NCBI GenBank assembly: GCA_035689345.1
Contig: DASSLR010000026.1
Coordinates: 1 to 40,849 of the forward strand
Direction of reading: 5' to 3'
Length of the DNA stretch: 40,849 bases
Origin: CF-118 sp035689345
GTDB lineage: Bacteria > Chloroflexota > Dormibacteria > Dormibacterales > Dormibacteraceae
In this document: positions 26,843 through 35,006 of the stretch, piece after piece
How the letters are laid out: each line of letters starts with the position of its first letter
How positions within the stretch are numbered: position 1 is the first letter of the stretch
Position numbers and translations under genes: made by a program
The notes under the pieces: model-generated
The model's database searches: none
What the model was told of the DNA's origin: nothing
The model's input: only the letters and a program-made list of their open reading frames with translations

Positions 26843-27432
26843 ACGGCGCGCCGCAAGCGTTCCAGATCGTCGGGCTCGTCGAGGTCGAGCGCCATCTCGG
26901 TCGAATGGTGAATGAGAAAGCTCACGTTCTTCGCCTCGGCGTCGTGACGGAACAGAGCGAGCGAATCACCGCCGAAATGCAGGTTGATCGCAAAAGGCGG
27001 ACGCAGGTACAGCGCGTTCGTCCCGCCCCGGCCCACCGCGGGCACCGCGATGGCGACGGGGTTCGACTCGGCGGCGCCCGCCGCGAGCAACCGTCGCACG
27101 GATCGTTTGGTCACGAAAGGCAGATCGCTCGACAGCACGAGCACTGCATCGGCGCCGCGTGCCACGGCGTGGCTGATGCCGCGCATGGCGGCCGTGTTCT
27201 GACCTTCCTGCCGGGGCTCGATCAGGAAATCGGCGCCGAGCCGCGCCGCCAGCTCACCCACCTCCTCGCTGCCCGCGACGACGATCCGGTGCGAGCCGGC
27301 GGCGGCCGCTCGAATGGCGCGCTGTGCGTTGCGGCGAGCCAGGCGCCGGCGCTCATCGGGGCCGAGCGCTGGCCCGAGGCGCTGCTTGGCGGAGTTGAAG
27401 TCCTTGACGAGAACGATGATCCAGTCCTGCAT
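26839..27432 (-). CDS. cofC: 2-phospho-L-lactate / phosphoenolpyruvate guanylyltransferase
   Basis: Activates 2-phospholactate or phosphoenolpyruvate with GTP for CofD (FbiD in mycobacteria). It is a 197-residue nucleotidyltransferase of the GT-A-like fold. It shows LVKDFNSAKQRLGPALGP at the start, QEGQNTAAMRGI, VLVLSSDLPF with the metal-binding Asp, and GRGGTNALYLRPP, all typical for CofC/FbiD. The ATG shares one base with the fgd stop (TGATG) and its stop overlaps cofE, so the operon is translationally chained. The donor acid cannot be decided from sequence alone. Confidence 0.95.
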   Translation of the reverse strand: MQDWIIVLVKDFNSAKQRLGPALGPDERRRLARRNAQRAIRAAAAGSHRIVVAGSEEVGELAARLGADFLIEPRQEGQNTAAMRGISHAVARGADAVLVLSSDLPFVTKRSVRRLLAAGAAESNPVAIAVPAVGRGGTNALYLRPPFAINLHFGGDSLALFRHDAEAKNVSFLIHHSTEMALDLDEPDDLERLRRAV

Positions 27433-28430
27433 CAGTCGAACTCTTTGCGCAGGCGCGGAAAGATCTGCTTCGAATAGAGCTCGATGAAACGCGACTGGTC
27501 CTCGCCCGGGTGGTGGAACACCAGGTGCCGGAACCCGAGCTCGAGATAAGGGCGCAGCTGCCCGATGTGCTCCTCAGGATCGTCGGAGACCAGCCAGCGG
27601 CGGTGCGCCGTGTCCTCGGCCGTCTTGGCGAGGCGTTCCATCTCGCGCGGATCGTTGACGTTCGCCTTCAGCTCGCCCGGCAGCGCCAGCGCGGCCCAGA
27701 TCTTCGTGTCCTCCATTGCGCGCTTGCGGTCGGTGTCGTACGACACCTTCATCTCGATCATGCGGTCGAGATGGCTCGCGTCGCGGCCGGACTCCTTCGC
27801 GCCGTCCGCGAACGCGGGCAGCAGCTGCTCGCTGTACAGCTCCATGCCCTTGCCCGAAGTGCAGATGAGGCCGTCGCCCGCACGGCCCGCGTACTTGGCG
27901 ACCTGCGGGCCGCCGGCGCCGATGTAGATCGGCACGGGCTTGTCGGGCCGGTCGTAGATGGTCGCGTTGACCGTCTTGTAGTACTCGCCTTCGAAGTTGA
28001 CGGACTGCTCCGACCACAACAGGCGCATCAGCTTCACCGCCTCGCGCATCCGGGCGAATCGCTCCTTGTTGTCGGGCCATGGGATGCCGAGGGCGCCCTC
28101 GTTCAGGTGCTCGCCGGTGCCGAGGCCGCAGATGAAGCGGCCCGGGTGCAGCGAGCCGAGCGTGCCGAAGGCCTGGGCCACGATCGCGGGGTGGTAGCGA
28201 AACGAAGGCGTCGTGACGCTGGTGCCGAGGAGGACGCGATTCGTGCGCTCGCCGGCGGCGGCCAGCCACGAGAAAGCGAACGGAGCGTGGCCGTCCGAGT
28301 GGCGCCAGGGTTGAAAGTGGTCGGAGACGAAGACGCTGTCGAAGCCCGCCTGTTCGGCCTCGATGGCGAAGTTCAGCAGCTCGCGCGGGCCGAACTGCTC
28401 CGCGGAAGCCTTGTACCCCAGCCGCAGCAT
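27432..28430 (-). CDS. fgd: F420-dependent glucose-6-phosphate dehydrogenase (LLM family)
   Basis: Oxidises glucose 6-phosphate to 6-phosphogluconolactone and reduces F420. The 332-residue sequence follows mycobacterial FGD closely: LGYKASAEQFGPREL at the start, SDHFQPWRH with the active-site His38, GTGEHLNE with the acidic partner, and AKYAGRAGDG. The phosphate-binding residues recalled from FGD1 are kept: Thr and Lys in ICTSGKG, Lys in GELKANVNDP and Arg in AHRRWLVSD. ATG 28430 is chosen because the protein then starts as FGD does; the longer upstream frame overlaps other genes. Sitting upstream of cofC, cofE and cofD, it supplies reduced F420 where F420 is made. Confidence 0.93.
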   Translation of the reverse strand: MLRLGYKASAEQFGPRELLNFAIEAEQAGFDSVFVSDHFQPWRHSDGHAPFAFSWLAAAGERTNRVLLGTSVTTPSFRYHPAIVAQAFGTLGSLHPGRFICGLGTGEHLNEGALGIPWPDNKERFARMREAVKLMRLLWSEQSVNFEGEYYKTVNATIYDRPDKPVPIYIGAGGPQVAKYAGRAGDGLICTSGKGMELYSEQLLPAFADGAKESGRDASHLDRMIEMKVSYDTDRKRAMEDTKIWAALALPGELKANVNDPREMERLAKTAEDTAHRRWLVSDDPEEHIGQLRPYLELGFRHLVFHHPGEDQSRFIELYSKQIFPRLRKEFD

Positions 28431-28444
28431 GCTTCTAGATGAAC

Positions 28445-28618
28445 TCAGCGGCGGTAGTAACGCTTCCAGCTGAAGCCGATCCCACCGGCGATCGCGGCCG
28501 CCGCCACGACCCCCAGCGCGACCAGGCTCTTGCCGTCCGCGTTGCTCAGCAACAGCACCAACGCCCCCACGGCCAGAAGCATCATCGCCAGGAGCACGAT
28601 CGCTCGGTGAATCTGCAT
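28445..28618 (-). CDS. 57-residue two-helix membrane protein at the head of the F420 operon
   Basis: A short gene starting at ATG 28618. The protein begins MQIHRAIVLLAMMLLAVGAL and has two hydrophobic stretches (about 6-25 and 32-49) separated by the short polar turn SNADGKS, ending in the basic WKRYYRR. It lies 14 bases before fgd on the same strand, and TAAGCT lies 9 bases before its ATG, so it would be the first gene of the F420 transcript. I do not know the family. Its position suggests, without proof, a link to F420 enzymes or an upstream leader role. Confidence 0.65.
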   Translation of the reverse strand: MQIHRAIVLLAMMLLAVGALVLLLSNADGKSLVALGVVAAAAIAGGIGFSWKRYYRR

Positions 28619-28627
28619 CCCGTAGCA

Positions 28628-28637
28628 AGCTTAGCTC
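28628..28637. promoter_or_regulatory. Divergent promoter region of the F420 operon and birA
   Basis: Only 24 bases separate the starts. Reverse TAAGCT (28633-28628) ends 9 bases before the ATG at 28618. Forward TTAGCT (28631-28636) ends 6 bases before the GTG at 28643. The hexamers overlap around an AAGCTT palindrome. Confidence 0.45.
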
Positions 28638-28642
28638 CGGTC

Positions 28643-29353
28643 GTGGAAGCGCCCAGAGTCGTCCGCCTGGCTTCGGTGCCGTCGACGCAGTTGGTGGCAC
28701 GGGAGCTGCCGGTCGGCTCAGTCGTCGTGGCGGACCATCAGACCGCGGGCCGCGGCCGGCTCGACCGGCGCTGGGACGCACCCCCGGGCAGCGCACTGCT
28801 GGCCTCGTTCGTGCTTGCACCGAAGCCGTTGCTGAGCCTCGCGGTCGGGGTCGCCGCCGCCGAGGCATGCGGACCGGACGTGAGGTTGAAATGGCCCAAC
28901 GACCTCATGCTGCGCAACCGCAAGCTCGGCGGGATCCTGGTCGAGGTGGCCGGCGCGAAGGCGATCGCCGGCGTCGGCATCAACCTCACCTGGGCTCCGT
29001 CCGGTGCGGCTCGTCTCGATCCGGGCCGCGAGGAGCTGTTCGAGACCCTGCGCGCGCGAGTGGCGGATTGGGCCTCAGCGCCCGGTGAACGAATCCTCGA
29101 GCGCTGGCGTCAGCTGTCGACCACGCTCGGGCGCAGGGTCCGGGTCGAGCTGCCCGACCGCGTCTTCGAGGGCGTCGCCCAGGACATCGCTCGCGACGGG
29201 TCGCTGATCGTCGACGGCGTGAGCGTGAGCGCGGGCGACGTCATCCACCTGAGGCGACCAGCGCAAGGCGCGCGATCTCAGGCAGAACCTCGCCCGACCG
29301 CCCGTGGATCACGACCTCGGCCAGCTCGTCGTAAGGCGTCGGTTCGGCGTTGA
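28643..29353 (+). CDS. birA: Biotin--[acetyl-CoA-carboxylase] ligase
   Basis: Attaches biotin to the carrier domain of carboxylases such as the one partly encoded at 9033. It is a 236-residue monofunctional ligase without the DNA-binding domain of E. coli BirA. Motifs are VPSTQLVARELP, the biotin loop DHQTAGRGRLDRRW, LKWPNDLML with the conserved Lys and NDL, and KLGGILVE; the C-terminal small domain follows (residues about 165-205). The last roughly 35 residues are Arg/Pro/Ala-rich and arise where the frame runs antisense through the sirtuin gene, so they are probably not functional. GTG 28643 is supported by the start motif and -10. Confidence 0.92.
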   Translation: MEAPRVVRLASVPSTQLVARELPVGSVVVADHQTAGRGRLDRRWDAPPGSALLASFVLAPKPLLSLAVGVAAAEACGPDVRLKWPNDLMLRNRKLGGILVEVAGAKAIAGVGINLTWAPSGAARLDPGREELFETLRARVADWASAPGERILERWRQLSTTLGRRVRVELPDRVFEGVAQDIARDGSLIVDGVSVSAGDVIHLRRPAQGARSQAEPRPTARGSRPRPARRKASVRR

Positions 29354-29996
29354 CGATCACGAGCGGAACGCCCGCCTGTGCCGCGGCGAGCGGAATTTCC
29401 GCCGCGGGGAACACGACCAGCGACGAGCCGACCACCAGCATCAGGTCGGCGGCGCGGGCGAGCTCGAACGCCTGAGTCATGGCGTCGGCCGGCATCGCCT
29501 CGCCGAAGAACACAACGGTCGGCTTCATGAACCCGCCGCCGCAGACGGCGCACCGGGGCGGCATCTCGCGCCCGAGGCGCGCCTGCACGTCCCCGCGCGA
29601 CTCGACCACTCCGCAATCGAGGCACTGCACGGTGCGTCCGGTGCCGTGCAGCTGGATCACGCGCTTGCTGCCGGCGTCCTGGTGCAGGCCGTCGGTGTTC
29701 TGGGTGACGACGGCGCTGACGTGACCCGCCGCCTCGAGGTCCGCGAGCGCCGTATGACCCGGGTTCGGTCGGGCGGCGAGCACGGCCGGCCCGCGCTCGC
29801 GGGCCACCAGCCAGTACTGCTCGGGGTCCTCCAGAAACCGATCCAGGGTCGCGACCTTGACCGGGTCGTACTGACGCCAGAGCCCGCCCTCGCCGCGAAA
29901 CGTCGGGATGCCGCTCTCGGCGGAGATGCCCGCGCCGGTCAGCGCGATGCCGTTGCGCGCGCGGGCCACTAGCTCGGCGGCGCGGGCGACGCTCAC
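29241..29996 (-). CDS. Sirtuin-family NAD-dependent protein deacylase
   Basis: A 251-residue sirtuin, cytoplasmic, removing acyl groups from lysine with NAD. Motifs: ALTGAGISAESGIPTFRG at 18-34, QNTDGLHQDAG at 99-109, catalytic His117 in LHGT, zinc ligands Cys125, Cys128, Cys149 and Cys152, GSSLVVFPAAE and a C-terminal VIVNAEPTPYD. The Tyr/Arg pair of SIRT5-type desuccinylases is not evident, so deacetylase activity is more likely. The GTG start overlaps the stop of the second cyclase as GTGA (29993-29996), so a cAMP-forming enzyme and a deacylase are translationally coupled. The 3' end overlaps birA by 113 bp. Confidence 0.94.
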   Translation of the reverse strand: MSVARAAELVARARNGIALTGAGISAESGIPTFRGEGGLWRQYDPVKVATLDRFLEDPEQYWLVARERGPAVLAARPNPGHTALADLEAAGHVSAVVTQNTDGLHQDAGSKRVIQLHGTGRTVQCLDCGVVESRGDVQARLGREMPPRCAVCGGGFMKPTVVFFGEAMPADAMTQAFELARAADLMLVVGSSLVVFPAAEIPLAAAQAGVPLVIVNAEPTPYDELAEVVIHGRSGEVLPEIARLALVASGG

Positions 29997-31996
29997 TCCT
30001 CGATGTCTCCCGGCGTCGAGGCCGCGAAGACCAGCTGGGCTCCGTAGCTGCGCCTGATGGATGTGTAGGTGTCGTTGGCCAGCTCCGTCGGAAACGGAAC
30101 CCACGGCGAGGACGGCTCCTCGCGAATCGAGACCACCTGGTAGACGCGGAACTTGTCCGCGGACTTGCCCTTGAGCTGCAGGCCGGGCACCTGCTCGACC
30201 GCGATGTAGTCCCTGCACTCCTGGTACGTGCTCTCGCCGATGAGAACCGTGAACGCGGGCGCCACGCTGCAGAAACGCGCAGCCGTGTTGACCGTGTCAC
30301 CGAGCGCGGTGTACTGCAGCCGGTCGCGACTGCCCATGTTGCCAACGACCGCCGGCCCGGTGTTGATGCCGATGCCCCAGCTGATCGGCGGCAGGCCCTT
30401 GGCGGCCAGGTGGCTCTGCACGACCGAAGCCTGGTTGATCAGGTCGTACGCGCAGCGCACGGCCCACAGGGCGTGGTGGGGCTGGTGCGTCGGCGCATTC
30501 CAGATGGCCACGATCTCGTCGCCCACGTACTTGTCGATCGTCCCGTCCCACTTGAGGATGAGCGCGCTCATCTCGTTGAGGTATTCCTGGATGACCGCGA
30601 GCACGTCCTCCGCCCTCATCTGCTCTGACATCGCCGTGAAGCCGCGGATGTCGACGAACACGAGCGTGAGCTCGCGGCGCTCGCCCCTCGAAGTGACGTC
30701 CTTGATGGAGCGCGAATCGGCAAGCTGGCGCGAGATGCGCGGGTCGACGTACTGGCCGAAGATGCGCTCGACCTTGCGCCGCTCGCGCTCCACCAGGACG
30801 TAGCGCGCGCCCAGCGAGAACGACGCGGCGAGAACCATCGCGATCGGCGCGTAAAGCGGGTCGATCAGCAGATTTTGCTGGGAGAAGACCAGGGCCGCGA
30901 TGAAGTAGAGGCCGAGAAGGCTGACGGTGGCGATGATGGCCGCGCGGAATCCGAGCGCGTACACCGCAAGCCCGACGACAATCGCCAGGAGCAACGCCAC
31001 CCCGAAGATCCAGTTCGCCGGCTCGACCTGCACGTAGCGGTCCTGCAGGACCGTGGCCATCGCGTCGCCCATCATTCGATAGCCGTAGTTCTGGTTGTCG
31101 AGCATGCAGTTCTTCCGTGTGCTCGGGCAGAAGCTCGCGTCATGTTTGAACGAGACGGGCTGTGAATACACGTCGCCGGCATCGATGAGCTTGGTGCCGA
31201 TGACGACGATGTGGTTGGTGATGAACTCGGGATGCGGGCAAGCCGCGTTGAACGCGTCGATGTAGGAGCAGGTCGGGCTGCCGCCCAGGGTGTAGTTGAT
31301 GAGCATCTGATTGTTGGTCAATGGGATCCGATGCTTCCCGAACTGGGCGGCGCCGTCGTTGAAGCTGATCGGATCCTGATTCTTCTCTGCGATGCGGAGC
31401 GCCTGCACGAATGCGGTCTCGCCGGATTCGTTCTGCGAACACGAAGAGTTGACCTTCAGCGACATGCCTCTGATGGCGTTCGCCGGGTCTGGAGGACCAA
31501 AGCCGAGGTCGCCGATCGGCTCACCAACCTCCAGGGCGTCAATCGGCCCGTCGCTCGAGGTGCAGACCAGGACGACATTGCCTGCGGCCTTGATTGCCTG
31601 CGCAAGCGCATTGTCCGTGCGCGCGTTCTCGAGGTCCTGTTGCGTGATGACGTGCGGTGGCGGCGGTAGGAGCTCGGGGTCGATGGTGCTGTGGTTGAGG
31701 AGGAGGTCGACCAGGATCACCTTCGGGTGAAGGCTCGCGAGGTAGTTGATGACCTGCGCGTGGTAGCCGTTGCTCCAGGGATAAGCACCAAGCTGTGTTT
31801 TCGACCTGGCATCGACGGCGACGAGCGTGATGCCGTTGTCAGGCGGAGGAGCAGGAAAAAGACGGTCCTGTGCGGCGAAGAATGGACCGTCGAGGATCCC
31901 TGTTTGTAGTACTCCAATGGCCAGTAATCCTGCGGCGAGACCGGCGAGCGCTGAGCGCCACGCCGAGCGCCAGTCGCCGACCCGCTCGCGGACCAT
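29993..31996 (-). CDS. CHASE2-domain class III adenylate cyclase (second paralogue)
   Basis: A 667-residue paralogue of the cyclase at 17446 with the same order: one N-terminal helix (about 14-32), an extracytoplasmic CHASE2 domain (about 40-320) rich in Cys, closely spaced membrane helices (about 330-405), and a cytoplasmic cyclase domain. Metal Asp residues are in FVDIRGFT and GDEIV; Lys in DKYVGDE and Thr in QYTALGD again indicate a class IIIb adenylate cyclase; NTAARF is intact. The CHASE2 parts differ much more than the catalytic parts, suggesting different signals. ATG 31996 is chosen over a much longer open frame because TAGGAT lies 8 bases upstream and that frame would run through the MFS gene. 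Confidence 0.93.
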   Translation of the reverse strand: MVRERVGDWRSAWRSALAGLAAGLLAIGVLQTGILDGPFFAAQDRLFPAPPPDNGITLVAVDARSKTQLGAYPWSNGYHAQVINYLASLHPKVILVDLLLNHSTIDPELLPPPPHVITQQDLENARTDNALAQAIKAAGNVVLVCTSSDGPIDALEVGEPIGDLGFGPPDPANAIRGMSLKVNSSCSQNESGETAFVQALRIAEKNQDPISFNDGAAQFGKHRIPLTNNQMLINYTLGGSPTCSYIDAFNAACPHPEFITNHIVVIGTKLIDAGDVYSQPVSFKHDASFCPSTRKNCMLDNQNYGYRMMGDAMATVLQDRYVQVEPANWIFGVALLLAIVVGLAVYALGFRAAIIATVSLLGLYFIAALVFSQQNLLIDPLYAPIAMVLAASFSLGARYVLVERERRKVERIFGQYVDPRISRQLADSRSIKDVTSRGERRELTLVFVDIRGFTAMSEQMRAEDVLAVIQEYLNEMSALILKWDGTIDKYVGDEIVAIWNAPTHQPHHALWAVRCAYDLINQASVVQSHLAAKGLPPISWGIGINTGPAVVGNMGSRDRLQYTALGDTVNTAARFCSVAPAFTVLIGESTYQECRDYIAVEQVPGLQLKGKSADKFRVYQVVSIREEPSSPWVPFPTELANDTYTSIRRSYGAQLVFAASTPGDIEE

Positions 31997-32003
31997 GCGC
32001 CGG

Positions 32004-32010
32004 TATCCTA
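32004..32010. promoter_or_regulatory. Shared bidirectional -10 element TATCCTA
   Basis: The 21-base gap between divergent ATGs holds TATCCTA exactly in the middle. It reads TATCCT forward, 8 bases before the ATG at 32018, and TAGGAT in reverse, 8 bases before the ATG at 31996. Both transcripts would be leaderless. Confidence 0.6.
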
Positions 32011-32017
32011 GCGACGC

Positions 32018-33223
32018 ATGAGCGTCCTGGAGAGCCGAAGGGCGCTCGCCCTCTACGCGGCCGCCGGCGCCGCGTTTGCCGCCATCGCCGCGCGTGGCCT
32101 GCTCGTCCCGCTGTACGCGCACGACCTCGGCGCGTCGAGGTTCGAGGTCGGCGCGCTTTTCTCGGTCTCGACGTTCGCGGCCGCGGTGCTGTCGCTGCCG
32201 TCCGGCCTGCTCATCGATCGCATCGGCGCCCGCACGTTGCTGTGGCTGTCGGTGATCCTCTCGGCCGGCTCGCAGCTGGCCACCGCCACCACCACGACCA
32301 TCTTTCCTCTGTTCGTCTGGCAGGTGGTCGGCGGCCTCGGCGCAGGCGCGCAGCAGGCGGCGCTGTTCAGCTCGGTGACTGAAACAGTGGACGCCAGGCG
32401 CCTCGGCCGCTCGCTGGGCTGGCTCACCTTCTCGATGCAGGCCGGCTTCTTCCTCGGCCCCACCGTCGCCGGCCTGCTGGTGGCGGTGATCCCGAACGTA
32501 CGCGTGGTGATCGCGCTGACGACGGCCCTCGTGCTGTTCGCGGTTCCGGGCGCGATCGCCGCGCCGGCCACGCGCCAGTCGCAAGGCCGCTTCGACCTGA
32601 TCACCCCGGTGCGCGCCCTCTTCGCCCAGCGGGCATTCGTGCCCGTCGTGATCGGCCTCGTCTCCGCGACCCTCGTGTGGGGCACCGTGGGCGCGTTCCT
32701 TCCGATCTTCGGGCGGGAGGCGCTCGCGCTGCCGAGCTCGCAGGTCGGATTCCTGATTGCGGTGCAGGCCGTCGCCAACGGTCTCGCTCGCATTCCCGGC
32801 GGCCGGATCGTCGACTGGGCGCCGCACCGCTGGCCGATCGTCTTCACCGGGACTGTCGTCTGGTCGGTGGCGACGATCGTGCTCGGCCACCTTCAGGGTT
32901 TCGTCGCGCCCGCCCTGGTGATGGTCGTGGCCACCCCGTTCATGGCCACCGCGTTCGTCGCCATCGGCGTCGTTTTCGGCAACCTGTCGGCCGCGTCAAC
33001 GCGCGGCGTGACGATGGGCTTCTACGGGACGGTGCTGTTCTTGGCGCTCGCCGGCGGCCCGCTCCTGTTCGGACCCATCATCCAGAACGCCGGCTACGCC
33101 GCGGGGTTCACCGCGTGCGCCGCGGTCTCGATCGCCCTCGCGCTCGTGATGGCGGCGATGCACGCCGAGCCGTTGCGCCGGCGGGCCGAGGTTCCCCTTC
33201 CTCCCGCGACGCCAGGGACCTGA
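32018..33223 (+). CDS. Major facilitator superfamily transporter
   Basis: A 401-residue polytopic protein with about 12 hydrophobic segments and a central cytoplasmic loop (about 185-205), the MFS layout. The loop between helices 2 and 3 reads LPSGLLIDRIGARTLLW, the MFS signature (G-x3-D-x2-G-x-R/K), and a weaker copy, IPGGRIVDWAPHRWP, occurs in the second half. This resembles drug/proton antiporter-like MFS proteins, but the substrate and direction are not decidable. The 3' end overlaps the convergent Nudix gene by 116 bp; the last residues (RRRAEVPLPPATPGT) lie in this overlap. Confidence 0.92.
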   Translation: MSVLESRRALALYAAAGAAFAAIAARGLLVPLYAHDLGASRFEVGALFSVSTFAAAVLSLPSGLLIDRIGARTLLWLSVILSAGSQLATATTTTIFPLFVWQVVGGLGAGAQQAALFSSVTETVDARRLGRSLGWLTFSMQAGFFLGPTVAGLLVAVIPNVRVVIALTTALVLFAVPGAIAAPATRQSQGRFDLITPVRALFAQRAFVPVVIGLVSATLVWGTVGAFLPIFGREALALPSSQVGFLIAVQAVANGLARIPGGRIVDWAPHRWPIVFTGTVVWSVATIVLGHLQGFVAPALVMVVATPFMATAFVAIGVVFGNLSAASTRGVTMGFYGTVLFLALAGGPLLFGPIIQNAGYAAGFTACAAVSIALALVMAAMHAEPLRRRAEVPLPPATPGT

Positions 33224-33701
33224 CGTAGTCGCCGACGATCTGCTGGTGGCTCGGGAAGGCGAGCTCGGGCAGGCTGGTCGCGGGAAACACCTGCAGCTCG
33301 AGCATCTCGGCGCCCGGCGCCAGGTGCGTGCCCTCGACCACGCGCGCGCGGTAACCGATGGCGATCATGCTCGGCGCCCCGCGCTTGGCGATGTGGTAGA
33401 CGCCGACCAGACCCGCCACGACGACCGACGCCCCGATCTCTTCGAGGCACTCGCGGGCCGCGGCGTCCATGGGCCCCTCGTCGTCGTTGACGAAGCCGCC
33501 GGGCAGGCACCAGTGGCCCAGCGCCGGCTCGATGGCGCGGCGCCCGAGGACGATGCCTCCGTCCACCTCGACGACGACCGCGGTCGCGACCTTCGGATCG
33601 CGCCAGAGCACGAAATCGTCGTTGGGGCATGCCTCGAGCACTCGACCATCGATCTCGCGCTCCACCAGCTGCGCGCCGCAGTGAATGCAGTAGTGGGCCA
33701 T
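33108..33701 (-). CDS. Nudix hydrolase with degenerate N-terminal zinc ribbon
   Basis: A 197-residue Nudix protein, hydrolysing a nucleoside diphosphate-linked compound. The Nudix box is GGFVNDDEGPMDAAARECLEEIG (68-90), with the REcLEEiG core intact. An N-terminal ribbon CIHCG (Cys5, Cys8) would need a second Cys pair; only Cys25 (ACPND) remains, so zinc binding is doubtful. NudC/ADP-ribose-type relatives share this layout, but the substrate is open. The last 30 residues (Arg/Pro-rich) are read antisense to the MFS gene and are probably incidental. TAGGCT lies 9 bases before the ATG. Confidence 0.9.
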   Translation of the reverse strand: MAHYCIHCGAQLVEREIDGRVLEACPNDDFVLWRDPKVATAVVVEVDGGIVLGRRAIEPALGHWCLPGGFVNDDEGPMDAAARECLEEIGASVVVAGLVGVYHIAKRGAPSMIAIGYRARVVEGTHLAPGAEMLELQVFPATSLPELAFPSHQQIVGDYVRSLASREEGEPRPAGATARRASPPSRARGRSRPRRTR

Positions 33702-33710
33702 CCGACCTCT

Positions 33711-33716
33711 AGCCTA
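33711..33716 (-). promoter_or_regulatory. -10 element TAGGCT of the Nudix gene
   Basis: Reverse-strand TAGGCT ends 9 bases before the ATG at 33701, identical in sequence and distance to the kinase promoter at 20947. Confidence 0.5.
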
Positions 33717-33723
33717 AACAGCC

Positions 33724-33779
33724 GAGTGCCGGCACTCAAAGCGCCATGGCACGAATCTAGTGTGCGAGTGCCGGCACTC
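33724..33779. repeat. Paired-palindrome intergenic element, copy D (different box sequence)
   Basis: Two identical perfect palindromes, GAGTGCCGGCACTC at 33724-33737 and 33766-33779, flank a 28-base spacer that holds the dyad GCCATGGC. Centres are 42 bp apart, the same geometry as copies A-C. The second box extends to a 22-bp perfect palindrome (33762-33783). Confidence 0.85.
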
Positions 33780-33787
33780 GCACCAAG

Positions 33788-34918
<1,131 letters not shown>

Positions 34919-34922
34919 CCTC

Positions 34923-34929
34923 CCTCCTT
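34923..34929 (-). promoter_or_regulatory. Shine-Dalgarno AAGGAGG of the diguanylate cyclase gene
   Basis: AAGGAGG on the reverse strand, continued by GAGG, lies 4 bases before the GTG at 34918. It makes this one of the clearly leadered genes. Confidence 0.7.
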
Positions 34930-34992
34930 CCGGTAAAACTGAGATAGGTTAACGCCCGGACCCTGAGACCTGGTCCCAAGAAGCCTCCCGGG

Positions 34993-34998
34993 TATACT
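34993..34998 (+). promoter_or_regulatory. -10 element TATACT of the hot-dog protein gene
   Basis: TATACT is the closest match to a consensus -10 in this region. It ends 8 bases before a CTG at 35007 and 35 bases before the GTG at 35034. Confidence 0.5.
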
Positions 34999-35006
34999 CG
35001 GTCGAA

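Noticed and set aside
28431..28868. Extension of the fgd frame up to 28868
   Set aside because: It overlaps the 57-residue gene and birA. Mycobacterial FGD begins only a few residues before the chosen start.
31997..32890. N-terminal extension of the second cyclase frame up to 32890
   Set aside because: It is antisense to the MFS gene and low complexity; the paralogue starts directly before the first membrane helix.
33724..33779. CIRCE/HrcA operator reading of the GAGTGC/GCACTC palindromes
   Set aside because: CIRCE has outward TTAGCACTC-N9-GAGTGCTAA arms. Here the half-sites are in the opposite order, without the 9-base gap, and no chaperone gene follows.
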